A stretch of DNA of 64,000 nucleotides, from NCBI RefSeq assembly GCF_002023715.1, contig NZ_MAHX01000016.1:186001-250000 (forward strand), given 5' to 3'. The DNA comes from Elizabethkingia occulta (GTDB taxonomy: Bacteria; Bacteroidota; Bacteroidia; Flavobacteriales; Weeksellaceae). This document shows, in pieces, positions 26,586 to 34,619 of this stretch. The position numbers and the translations under genes were made by a program. The notes under the pieces were generated by a model. That model was not told where the DNA came from. It saw nothing but the letters and a program-made list of their open reading frames with translations, and did not search any database. Position 1 is the stretch's first letter. Each line of letters begins with the position of its first letter.

Positions 26586-27908
26586 ATGAAGAAAATCTGT
26601 TGTTTATTGTTATGCGTTGGATTTTATTTTTCAGCAAGTGCACAAAAAAAATGGACTTTGCAGGAATGCGTAGAATATGCAATGAAAAATAATCTGAAAG
26701 TCATACAGAATCAGTACAATAAACAGATTCAGGATAAAAACCTTTCAATGGCTAAAAATTCTTCTTTGCCAACGCTGGGAGGGTCTATATCCAATAATGC
26801 CAATTTTGGGCAGAACGTAACAAATACCGGGATCATTAACCGTACCGATAACTACAATAACTCTATCGGACTAGGGGCTAATATCCTTATATATAATAAC
26901 GGCAGGCTGGAAAAACAGGTACGCAAGGCTAATTATGATATAGAGGCAAGTATCTATGATCTGGAAACGGTGAAAAATGACGTTTCGCTTCAGATTGCAC
27001 AGCAATATCTTTCGGTTTTACTGAATAAAGAAATTATAAAAATTAATGAGAGTGCTGTAAACAATGCTCAGAAGGCATTTGATAAAGCAAAGATGACAAC
27101 AGATGTAGGAACAACTCCATTAACCGTTCAGTACGAAGCTGAAGCTGCATTGGCAAGAGAAAAGCAAAATCTTAGTAATGCCCGTATTGAAACTGAAAGA
27201 GCACTGTTTAATCTGGCGCAGTTATTACAACTGGCAGATTATAAAACTTTTGATGTAGAAGACCACAGAATAGATGCTTTAAGTGCACCTTTGACATCGG
27301 ATGAGAGTATTTTGAGTAAAGCATACGAAACTCAGCCGCAGATTAAAGCTGCGGAATCAAGAATAAAATCATCTGAGACCCAGACTTTGATAACAAAAGC
27401 TGCTTATTGGCCTACAATAACAGGAAATGCGGGTATAGGAACTAACTATTATACATCACTAAATCAGAATCAGTATACAGCGCCAGCGTTGTTTAAGCAG
27501 TATAAAGACAATTTTTCTCAGCAATTAGGTCTATCTGCTAACATTCCTATTTTTAATCAGGGAAATACAAAGCTGCAGGTAGAGCAGGCTAAGATTAATG
27601 AGGAAATTGCAAAGAACTCATTGGCACAACAAAAGCAAGCTGTAAAAGAGAATGTGCAGAAAGCTGCATTTGATGTTAATGCTAATTATGAAAAGTATTT
27701 GGCGGCACAGGAAGCTGAAAAAAGTACAGGATTGGCTTTGGATTTTGCACAGAAAAGTTATGATGCAGGGAAAACTACAATTTATGATCTGAATATTGCC
27801 CGTAACAATTATGCAAATGCCCAGGGATCTGTAGCGCAGGCGAAGTACAATTACCTGTTTAGTCAGAAATTACTGAACTTCTATGCAGGTATACCATTGA
27901 GTTTATAA
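26586..27908 (+). CDS. TolC family outer membrane efflux protein
   Basis: Outer membrane channel of the TolC fold. A signal peptide ends near ASA-QKK (about residue 20). Two homologous halves follow, rich in long coiled-coil helices (KNSSLPTLGGSIS, then KAAYWPTITGNAGI). The C-terminal half has the typical KSYDAGKTTIYDLNIARNN helix. The 440-residue length is typical. No pump or adaptor gene is adjacent, so it must serve partners encoded elsewhere. Confidence 0.9.
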   Translation: MKKICCLLLCVGFYFSASAQKKWTLQECVEYAMKNNLKVIQNQYNKQIQDKNLSMAKNSSLPTLGGSISNNANFGQNVTNTGIINRTDNYNNSIGLGANILIYNNGRLEKQVRKANYDIEASIYDLETVKNDVSLQIAQQYLSVLLNKEIIKINESAVNNAQKAFDKAKMTTDVGTTPLTVQYEAEAALAREKQNLSNARIETERALFNLAQLLQLADYKTFDVEDHRIDALSAPLTSDESILSKAYETQPQIKAAESRIKSSETQTLITKAAYWPTITGNAGIGTNYYTSLNQNQYTAPALFKQYKDNFSQQLGLSANIPIFNQGNTKLQVEQAKINEEIAKNSLAQQKQAVKENVQKAAFDVNANYEKYLAAQEAEKSTGLALDFAQKSYDAGKTTIYDLNIARNNYANAQGSVAQAKYNYLFSQKLLNFYAGIPLSL

Positions 27909-27958
27909 TTGAGAGAAAAAATTATTCTTCAAATATTTTTTAAATAAGGTTCTAAATG

Positions 27959-27989
27959 AAAAATCCCGCTTTATGCGGGATTTTATTTT
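27959..27989. terminator. Bidirectional intrinsic terminator
   Basis: AAATCCCGC / GCGGGATTT stem with a TTTAT loop, flanked by A-rich and T-rich sequence. It separates the convergent tolC-like (plus) and L25 (minus) genes. Confidence 0.85.
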
Positions 27990-28005
27990 ATAAATACTGG
28001 AATGA

Positions 28006-28617
28006 TTATGCTTCTGCTGCTTCAGTTGTTTCTTCATCATCATCGTCATCAGCCATTGCTCCAGCTTTCATAGCATTTCTAGACATCTTAACAGCTGCAA
28101 TAACTGCATTGTCTGGGTGCATGAATGTGTAAGTTTCGGTCTTGATGTCTCCAACATAGATTTTGTTACCAATGTTTAGTTTAGTAACATCAACAACAAC
28201 TTCATCTGGTAAGTTAGCTGGAAGAGCTCTTAACTTCAGTTTTCTGAAAGACTGACGTAGAACACCACCTCTAACAACACCTTTTGCACGTCCTGTAATT
28301 CTTACAGGAACTTCCATAATCACAGGCTTATCTTCTGATAACTGGTAGAAGTCAACGTGTAAAATTTTGTCAGTAATTGGGTGGAACTGAATGTCCTGAA
28401 GAACAGCTGGAATTACCTGACCATCAACCTCAATAGATACCGTGTGTGCTTCAGGAGTATAAACTAAAGCTTTAAAACTTTTCTCTTCAGTAGAGAAGTT
28501 TAAAATTTCAGTTCCTCCATAAACAACACAAGGAACTAATTCAGCATCACGTAAAGCTTTTGTAGACTTTTTGCCCACGCTTTCTCTTTTTGTACCTTGA
28601 ATTGTAATAGATTTCAT
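28006..28617 (-). CDS. rplY: 50S ribosomal protein L25/general stress protein Ctc
   Basis: Long-form L25 (CTC) that binds 5S rRNA in the large subunit. The N-terminal L25 beta-barrel starts [19 protein letters not shown] and includes [13 protein letters not shown]. The C-terminal extension ends in an Asp/Glu-rich tail ([14 protein letters not shown]). At 203 residues it is typical of the two-domain form. It follows prs by 57 bp on the same strand, a common pairing in bacteria. Confidence 0.94.
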   Translation of the reverse strand: MKSITIQGTKRESVGKKSTKALRDAELVPCVVYGGTEILNFSTEEKSFKALVYTPEAHTVSIEVDGQVIPAVLQDIQFHPITDKILHVDFYQLSEDKPVIMEVPVRITGRAKGVVRGGVLRQSFRKLKLRALPANLPDEVVVDVTKLNIGNKIYVGDIKTETYTFMHPDNAVIAAVKMSRNAMKAGAMADDDDDEETTEAAEA

Positions 28618-28655
28618 TATAAATGAATTTTAAAATGTTTAAAATTTTTCGAGTG

Positions 28656-28663
28656 CAAAGATA
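28656..28663 (-). promoter_or_regulatory. rplY: Possible -7 box of rplY
   Basis: The minus strand reads TATCTTTG, matching TAnnTTTG, 38 bp ahead of the rplY start in the prs-rplY gap. A -33 partner is not obvious, so rplY may also depend on prs read-through. Confidence 0.35.
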
Positions 28664-28674
28664 TTAATTATTTT

Positions 28675-29616
28675 TTAAATAATAAATTTATCACTAATAG
28701 ATTGATGCTCATGAACGCTTCTCATTACATCTGCGAACAAAGGAGCACAAGATAATACCTTAATTTTAGAGGATAATTCAGTGTTTACAGGAATTGTATC
28801 TGTAACGATTACTTCTAAAAGTTGAGACTTTTCAATGTTTTCATATGCTTTTCCGGAAAGTACACCATGTGTAGCCATTGCTCTTACTGTTTTAGCACCT
28901 TTTTCCATAAGGATGTCGGCGGCCTTGCAAAGAGTTCCTGCTGTATCGATCATATCGTCTATAAGAACAACATTTCTGTCTTTTACATCACCAATAAGGA
29001 ACATTTCTTCTACTACATTTGCCTTTTTTCTTTCCTTATAGGCAATTACTACTTCTGCGCCTAGGTGGCCAGCATAGTTTTTAGCTCTTTTAGCTCCTCC
29101 CATATCCGGAGAGGCTATAGTAAGGTTTTCAAGATCTAAAGACTGAATGTAGTCAATGAAAATTGTAGAAGCATACAGGTGATCTACCGGAATTTCGAAG
29201 AATCCCTGAATCTGATCTGCATGTAAATCCATTGTCATAATTCTTGTAGCGCCAGCAGCTGTTAAAAGATTAGCCACTAATTTAGCACCTATCGGAGCTC
29301 TTGGCTTATCTTTTCTGTCTTGTCTTGCCAATCCATAGTAAGGGATAACAACTGTAATGTTTTTTGCAGAGGCTCTCTTTGCAGCATCAATCATTAGAAG
29401 AAGCTCTAATAAATTGTCTGCCGGAGGAAATGTTGATCCAATTAAGAATACCCTTCCGCCTCTTACAGACTGTTCTAATATAGGCTCAAACTCGCCATCG
29501 CTAAAATTTAAGATATTAATGGCTCCAAGATTCTGGCCATAGTGGGTAGCAATTTTCTCCGCCAGTTCTTTACTAGTTCTTGTAGAGAAAAGGTAGGTTG
29601 GTTGACTCTCAATCAT
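28675..29616 (-). CDS. prs: Ribose-phosphate pyrophosphokinase (PRPP synthetase)
   Basis: Makes PRPP from ribose 5-phosphate and ATP for nucleotide, His and Trp synthesis. Key blocks are the FSDGEFEPI loop, RQDRKDKPRAPIGAKL, the DLHADQIQGFF metal site and the PRPP-binding VVLIDDMIDTAGTL near residue 220. The 313-residue length is standard. Confidence 0.96.
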   Translation of the reverse strand: MIESQPTYLFSTRTSKELAEKIATHYGQNLGAINILNFSDGEFEPILEQSVRGGRVFLIGSTFPPADNLLELLLMIDAAKRASAKNITVVIPYYGLARQDRKDKPRAPIGAKLVANLLTAAGATRIMTMDLHADQIQGFFEIPVDHLYASTIFIDYIQSLDLENLTIASPDMGGAKRAKNYAGHLGAEVVIAYKERKKANVVEEMFLIGDVKDRNVVLIDDMIDTAGTLCKAADILMEKGAKTVRAMATHGVLSGKAYENIEKSQLLEVIVTDTIPVNTELSSKIKVLSCAPLFADVMRSVHEHQSISDKFII

Positions 29617-29635
29617 CTTTACTTTTTATTTGGTG

Positions 29636-29643
29636 CAAATTTA
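29636..29643 (-). promoter_or_regulatory. prs: Possible -7 box of prs
   Basis: The minus strand reads TAAATTTG, matching TAnnTTTG, 19 bp ahead of the prs ATG and directly past the terminator of the upstream gene. No -33 TTTG was found at the usual spacing. Confidence 0.4.
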
Positions 29644-29644
29644 A

Positions 29645-29677
29645 AAAAAACCACTCAATTGCTCGAGTGGTTTTTAT
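29645..29677 (-). terminator. Intrinsic terminator of the SGNH hydrolase gene
   Basis: AAAAACCACTC / GAGTGGTTTT stem around an AATTGCTC-like centre, with a T-run on the minus strand. It lies 23 bp after the hydrolase stop codon. Confidence 0.75.
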
Positions 29678-29699
29678 AATTAATATTTAAATATTTGAT

Positions 29700-31223
29700 T
29701 TACGGGAATTTAACGCCAGAGTAATCATTCGGATTCACCTGTGTTAAAGTGGATTTGTAAGTTTTATTAATTGCCTTAATAAACTCATTTGCAATAACTG
29801 CATATCCACGTCCTGTTAAGTGTACGCCATCAAGAGAGAAGGCTCCTCCTGTAACAAATGTTGCAGTATATTTTACGCCGTTGTACTGAATTCCTGACTG
29901 AGAACTCAACTCTTTCATTTTTGCGTTAGCATCTACGAAAGCATAGCCATTGGCAGTAGCGGCTGCCTGAATAGTTGTATTATAGCTTGCAATTGCTGCA
30001 TTTATAGCTGTAACTTCTTTAACAGTTAATACATAATTGTCAGCGAAAGGATAAGCAACACCATTAGCTCCTAATGCTGCAGGAATTCCAGGAGGTAATG
30101 TAACCTGCGCTCCGATAGCACTTCTTGTAGTTAATGGAACCAAATCTCCCGGAGCTGCCTGTCTGGCCTGCCCGTATGTTGCACCTAAATAAGGAGCTAA
30201 AGCCACTAGTGTAGCATTTCCACTAGCAAGAGCTGCTGCAGTAATCTGTGGACCTAAATTAGTTAAACTTTCATCCTGAATTAGTAGAGGATTTGCTACA
30301 GTTTTAGAAAGAGGTTTAATTCTGTCTCCTGCCCCAAAAGCTGTTAATATCTGGTTTAGCGGTCCGTAAAGATTTGCATTCAACTGATCGATTGTTGCAT
30401 TACCAACATTAACATCTCCTTTACCTAATGATGCAGCTGTAAGGGGGTTGTAAGGTACTGTTGTTAATGAAGGAATTGTTGTAACGTCCGGAATGTTTGC
30501 AATTACACCTTTTGCTTTTGTGCTGGCAATCTGAGCAACAAGAGCATTGTAGTAGGTTTTAAACATATCAGGAGGTGTTAACGTTTCTTTCGTGTCATCA
30601 GCACCTGCCAGAGCGTATAGTAAAGCATCATTGTTTCCGATCCATAATGAAAAGAATGTAGGCTTCTGAGAAATAAAGTCGGCAATAACAGAAGTTGTAG
30701 CACTGGATGCAAATCTTACAAAGTAAGGGTTTGCAGTTTTAGCAGCAAGACCTCCTGGATTACCATATCCTGGAGCAAGTAAATGCGCAACTTTTGCTCC
30801 TGGTACGCCCATATTATTGTAAGGTCTTCCGGCTGCTACATTATCTAATGCTGCTCCTGGATCTGAAGGTACAGGAGTTAAAGCTCCGTCCACAACTTTT
30901 AATTCTAATTTTCCTGAGAAACCAGGAATACCAATAAATCCGCCTGTATTATTAGGCATTAATGGTTGTTTGAATTCGCCTCCACCTGCAAGCTTCATCT
31001 GAGCTGCGATTATGGAAGGATAAGACTCCTTTTGTCCATCAAGGTAAAGAGCATTATCTCTATATCCGGAAGTTAGTGAGTTTCCTAAAGATATATAATT
31101 ACTGAAGTCAGCATCACCGTTGGTAGGCTTTATACTTGATACATTTTGATCGAAGTCTGTTTTACAGCTCGATAAAGCAAGAAATGAAGCAACAGATAAT
31201 GATGTTAGAATATATTTTTTCAT
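29700..31223 (-). CDS. SGNH/GDSL hydrolase lipoprotein
   Basis: Predicted surface or periplasmic lipoprotein esterase. From the chosen ATG, the signal peptide ends in the lipobox LSSC with Cys20. The SGNH blocks follow: ISLGNSLTSGY with the nucleophile Ser (GNSL in place of GDSL), LWIGNNDAL (Gly/Asn block) and the C-terminal DGVHLTGRGY with the Asp-His pair. At 507 residues it is long, with extra Ala/Pro-rich loops. An ATG three codons upstream is also possible. The FadL-type porin gene ends just upstream, so the pair may handle lipid esters together. Confidence 0.85.
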   Translation of the reverse strand: MKKYILTSLSVASFLALSSCKTDFDQNVSSIKPTNGDADFSNYISLGNSLTSGYRDNALYLDGQKESYPSIIAAQMKLAGGGEFKQPLMPNNTGGFIGIPGFSGKLELKVVDGALTPVPSDPGAALDNVAAGRPYNNMGVPGAKVAHLLAPGYGNPGGLAAKTANPYFVRFASSATTSVIADFISQKPTFFSLWIGNNDALLYALAGADDTKETLTPPDMFKTYYNALVAQIASTKAKGVIANIPDVTTIPSLTTVPYNPLTAASLGKGDVNVGNATIDQLNANLYGPLNQILTAFGAGDRIKPLSKTVANPLLIQDESLTNLGPQITAAALASGNATLVALAPYLGATYGQARQAAPGDLVPLTTRSAIGAQVTLPPGIPAALGANGVAYPFADNYVLTVKEVTAINAAIASYNTTIQAAATANGYAFVDANAKMKELSSQSGIQYNGVKYTATFVTGGAFSLDGVHLTGRGYAVIANEFIKAINKTYKSTLTQVNPNDYSGVKFP

Positions 31224-31234
31224 GTTATTCAAGA

Positions 31235-32473
31235 TTAAAATGCATTATATGAAAGACCAAGTCCAAAGATAAAAGCATTTCCTTTTATCTGTCCGTTCAT
31301 GTTGTAGAAGTCATTGCTAACAGTTCTGCTTTTGTAGAAATTGTAGCTGGCTGCTAAGTCTACTCCAAGTTTTCCAAACTTAAGTCCAATACCTCCTGTT
31401 AATACATTGTTGTTCATAGAAGGAGTTTCCGGGCTAAATTGGTTATCGTTGTAAGGAGACTCGTCATAGTAATATCCAAGTCTTCCGGCGATCATATCAG
31501 TAAACCAGTATTGTGTACCGACTCTGTAAGATTTCGTGTTTTTGAAATTTTTAGGAGCTGAATAAACTCTCATATCACTTGGGTCGTTTCCTAATTTTGC
31601 GTTAGCAAAGTTAATGTTCAGCTTACTGTAACGATCCCATCCATAATAGTTGAAGTCTCCTGAAACTGACCATCTTGGAGTTACTTTATAAGTTAAACCA
31701 ATTGTATATTCATCAACCAGTGGTAACATTGCTTTGAATGAATCTGATCCGGAACTGCTTAATCCCAAAGCAGGATATAATGCTGGCGATACATTGCTAA
31801 GTTGTACTGTACCATTGTCTGCTTTCATATCTACGGCAGAACGGTATGCGACAGAGATGTCTAATTTTTCGTCCGGACGGAAATAGAAACCTAATCCAAA
31901 TCCATTTCCTTTTGCTTTTTCATCTTTAAGATTAGCTTCTCCGTTAACTAAAGTAGCGGACTTTGTCCAGTCCAGTTTACCTGTCGCGTGGATATAGCTA
32001 ACCCCTACAGACATCCATGGTGCTAGCTTCACGGAGATCATAGGCTGGAAGAAGAATGATCTTAGATTTAGTTCCTGAACAACCTCTCTGCCTTCCCAGT
32101 TCTTATCCCAAACCAGGTGGCTGCCATATGGTGTTGTGAAACTGAAACCAACAGAAACATTCTCTAAAACCTTATAAGTTACTGCCGCGTAGATCGGAGT
32201 ACTTATAGGATTGTCTGTTTTGTAGGATTGTAATGTTGAAGGATTCTGAAATGTCATTGATGTTTTTACCCCAAAGCCTCCAGCTGCAACGCTAAGCTTA
32301 GAAGGGATAAATGAAATACCTGCCGGGTTGAAGAATGCTACACTGGCATCTTCTGTATGAGCACTGGTATGAGCCATTGCAAGTTGCTTAACCCCTTGTA
32401 AGGATAGCCTGAAACCACCTGCATATGTTGCCATACTTGCTGCTAGTGCTACAGATAAAAAAACTTTTTTCAT
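31235..32473 (-). CDS. OmpP1/FadL family outer membrane transporter
   Basis: Beta-barrel outer membrane protein of the long-chain fatty acid transporter family. A signal peptide (MKKVFLSVALAASMATYAGG) starts at the chosen ATG; nine codons upstream another ATG would precede it with non-signal sequence. The hatch-type segment (SLQGVKQLAMAHT, AFFNPAGISFIP) is the best family marker. The C-terminus ends in aromatic alternation (FIFGLGLSYNAF), as barrels do. It lies 11 bp ahead of the SGNH lipoprotein gene, in the same transcript. Confidence 0.9.
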   Translation of the reverse strand: MKKVFLSVALAASMATYAGGFRLSLQGVKQLAMAHTSAHTEDASVAFFNPAGISFIPSKLSVAAGGFGVKTSMTFQNPSTLQSYKTDNPISTPIYAAVTYKVLENVSVGFSFTTPYGSHLVWDKNWEGREVVQELNLRSFFFQPMISVKLAPWMSVGVSYIHATGKLDWTKSATLVNGEANLKDEKAKGNGFGLGFYFRPDEKLDISVAYRSAVDMKADNGTVQLSNVSPALYPALGLSSSGSDSFKAMLPLVDEYTIGLTYKVTPRWSVSGDFNYYGWDRYSKLNINFANAKLGNDPSDMRVYSAPKNFKNTKSYRVGTQYWFTDMIAGRLGYYYDESPYNDNQFSPETPSMNNNVLTGGIGLKFGKLGVDLAASYNFYKSRTVSNDFYNMNGQIKGNAFIFGLGLSYNAF

Positions 32474-32497
32474 AATTACTGGAATAATTAATTTTCT

Positions 32498-32505
32498 CAA
32501 ATATA
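32498..32505 (-). promoter_or_regulatory. Possible -7 box of the fadL-like operon
   Basis: The minus strand reads TATATTTG, a full match to TAnnTTTG, 24 bp ahead of the chosen ATG. This supports the shorter start at 32473. A TTG lies 15 bp further upstream, closer than the usual 19. Confidence 0.4.
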
Positions 32506-32787
32506 AAATTATTTTATTTACAATTGTTAATTCTTCGTTAATATTTAAGGTTTTATCGGAAGAAAAACTATGTTTAAAATACTATTTAGCTACAAATATA
32601 CTATATTAGGAGCGTTTAGGAGTCCTTGTTTTTTTGTTTAATTTTTGTATTTGTTAAATTAGCGGGGTATTCAGAAATTGCACTGTTTTTATATTTTTAA
32701 TAATAGGTTTTATTATTTGAGAAAATGTTATTAAAATATGCCTAGTTGTGAAAAATATAAAATAAAAAAAGCATCAAAAAAATATTA

Positions 32788-32795
32788 TAAATTTG
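32788..32795 (+). promoter_or_regulatory. Possible -7 box of the ricT operon
   Basis: TAAATTTG matches TAnnTTTG and ends 24 bp before the ricT ATG. The expected -33 region is A-rich without TTTG. Confidence 0.4.
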
Positions 32796-32819
32796 CAGTA
32801 ATTAATATAAATAGAAAAT

Positions 32820-34154
32820 ATGAGTTGTGGATGTAAGACATCCGGCGATTCTTCCCATTCGTGTGGACCGAAAATCTCCTCGAATGGCTGTGAAAATGTA
32901 GATACCTGCGGGAATAGTTATAAATTAAGCGTTTTTGACTGGTTATCCAATGTAGCTCAGCCTACATCGAATCAATGTCATTATGTAGAAGTAAGGTTTA
33001 AGAATGACCGTAAAGCTTTTTATTATAATGTAAATAAGCTGCCGCTTCATATTGGTAGTGTTGTCACAGTAGAATCAAGTCCCGGACATGATATAGGTGT
33101 CGTGAGCCTCACCGGAGAACTGGTGAAAATCCAAATGAAAAAGAAAAAGACCTCAGAAGATCAGGCTTTAAAAGTATACCGGATTGCTTCGGCTAAAGAT
33201 GTAGAAATCTGGCAGGAAGCGCGTAGAAAGGAGGATGCTATTAAGCTGGAGGCTAGAAAAATTGCTCGGAATCTCAATCTTGAAATGAAGATTACTGATA
33301 TCGAATATCAGGGAGATGGAGCAAAAATAACATTCTATTATACTGCGGAAGGAAGAGTAGACTTTAGACAGCTTATCAAAGAGTATGCTGTTGCTTTCCG
33401 TACTAAGATTGATATGAAACAGATTGGTTATCGCCAGGAAGCTGCTAAAGTAGGAGGTATAGGTTCTTGTGGGCGCGAGTTATGCTGCTCCACATGGCTA
33501 ACAGACTTCCGTTCTGTAAATACACAGGCTGCAAGATACCAACAGCTAAGTATTAATCCGCAGAAATTAGCGGGTCAGTGCGGTAAACTGAAATGTTGTC
33601 TTAATTATGAGCTGGACAGTTATGTAGACGCTCTTAGTGATTTTCCGTCTTCATCTACTGTTTTAGATACTGAAAAAGGAAGAGCTTTCTGTATAAAGAT
33701 CGACGTTTTCAAAAGAAAAATGTGGTTTGCGTATGTAGAAAATTCTATGAGTTGGTACGATTTGGATATCCAGATTGTAAAGAAGTTTATTGGTATGAAT
33801 AAGAGAGGCGAAAAGATTCCACCTTTAGAAGACTATAAGGTAGACGATAAACCATTGCAGACTGTAGACCTTATTCAGGAGAATAATGTGGACCGTTTTG
33901 AAAGAAAAAGTAAAAACAGCCGCAACAGACAAAAAGGTCAAAAGCCTAATAATAACAATAAACAGGAAAACAGAACATTACAGCCAAAATCGGAAACAGA
34001 GCAAGTTTCTAAACCTAGACAGAAGCAAGAAGCTGAAAATACTGCTAAAGTTGCTCCTCAGGGAGAAAAAAAGCCAAATAAGCCGAATAATAAAAGTAAA
34101 GCGAATTTCCATAAAAATAAAAAGAGACCACCGAAGCCTGATGCAGGGGTATAA
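32820..34154 (+). CDS. ricT: PSP1 domain-containing RicT-type regulatory protein
   Basis: PSP1-domain protein of the RicT (YaaT) family, which in Bacillus forms an iron-sulfur complex that influences RNA processing and development. The PSP1 core covers about residues 55-290, with the paired cysteine motifs CGRELCCSTWL and GQCGKLKCCLNYE. An additional Cys-rich N-terminus (MSCGCKTS, CGPK, CENVDTCG) and a Lys/Asn/Gln-rich disordered tail of about 90 residues are present. The tail DNA overlaps the gldH start by 14 bp. Confidence 0.88.
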   Translation: MSCGCKTSGDSSHSCGPKISSNGCENVDTCGNSYKLSVFDWLSNVAQPTSNQCHYVEVRFKNDRKAFYYNVNKLPLHIGSVVTVESSPGHDIGVVSLTGELVKIQMKKKKTSEDQALKVYRIASAKDVEIWQEARRKEDAIKLEARKIARNLNLEMKITDIEYQGDGAKITFYYTAEGRVDFRQLIKEYAVAFRTKIDMKQIGYRQEAAKVGGIGSCGRELCCSTWLTDFRSVNTQAARYQQLSINPQKLAGQCGKLKCCLNYELDSYVDALSDFPSSSTVLDTEKGRAFCIKIDVFKRKMWFAYVENSMSWYDLDIQIVKKFIGMNKRGEKIPPLEDYKVDDKPLQTVDLIQENNVDRFERKSKNSRNRQKGQKPNNNNKQENRTLQPKSETEQVSKPRQKQEAENTAKVAPQGEKKPNKPNNKSKANFHKNKKRPPKPDAGV

Positions 34155-34611
34155 ATTTCTTGTAGTTATTGCATTTTTAGGAGTACTAACTGGTTGTGTA
34201 TCTCCTGATGAACAAGTTAGGACAATCTCTCTTGATGGTAAATGGGTGTCTAAATATCCGGCTCGTTTTGAGTTTGATATTCAGGATGCGCAGAATCCAA
34301 AAAATATTATATTTGTTATCCGGAATAATAATGAATATCCTTATATGAATCTACGCTTACAGGCCTCTGTATCAAAGATTAATGAAAAAGGAAAAGCTAC
34401 TGAAATTCTGAATTATATGCTTGCAGAACCTAACGGAACATGGACCGGTACAGGATTTGGTGCAACAAAAGAGACCTTAGGTCGTTATAAGATGAATTAC
34501 AGATTTCCGGGTAATGGGAAATATAAAATAGAACTAAAACACCTGATGTTTAAGAGTCCATTAACGGGACTGGAAGACATAGGAATAAAAATAGAAACGG
34601 TTAAGCCATAA
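34141..34611 (+). CDS. gldH: Gliding motility lipoprotein GldH
   Basis: Lipoprotein of the Bacteroidetes gliding and type 9 secretion gene set. The signal peptide ends in the lipobox LTGC with Cys17 or close to it. The mature part has the GldH-typical WVSKYPARFEFDIQD and YPYMNLRLQ segments and a C-terminal GIKIETVKP. I chose the ATG at 34141 because a signal peptide begins there. The frame is open a further 255 bp upstream, but that part only shadows the Lys-rich ricT tail. It sits between ricT and PBP1a, a conserved flavobacterial order. Confidence 0.88.
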   Translation: MQGYKFLVVIAFLGVLTGCVSPDEQVRTISLDGKWVSKYPARFEFDIQDAQNPKNIIFVIRNNNEYPYMNLRLQASVSKINEKGKATEILNYMLAEPNGTWTGTGFGATKETLGRYKMNYRFPGNGKYKIELKHLMFKSPLTGLEDIGIKIETVKP

Positions 34612-34619
34612 TATATTAA

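Larger units (their letters stand above)
32474..32819. other. AT-rich intergenic region between divergent transcripts
   Basis: About 345 bp without a gene between the minus-strand fadL-like gene and the plus-strand ricT operon. It holds a TATATTTG box on the minus strand (32498-32505) and a TAAATTTG box on the plus strand (32788-32795). No tRNA, strong hairpin or further open frame was seen. Confidence 0.6.

Noticed and set aside
33886-34140. N-terminal extension of gldH inside ricT
   Set aside because: The extra part is only the shifted reading of the ricT Lys-rich tail, and the signal peptide begins at 34141.
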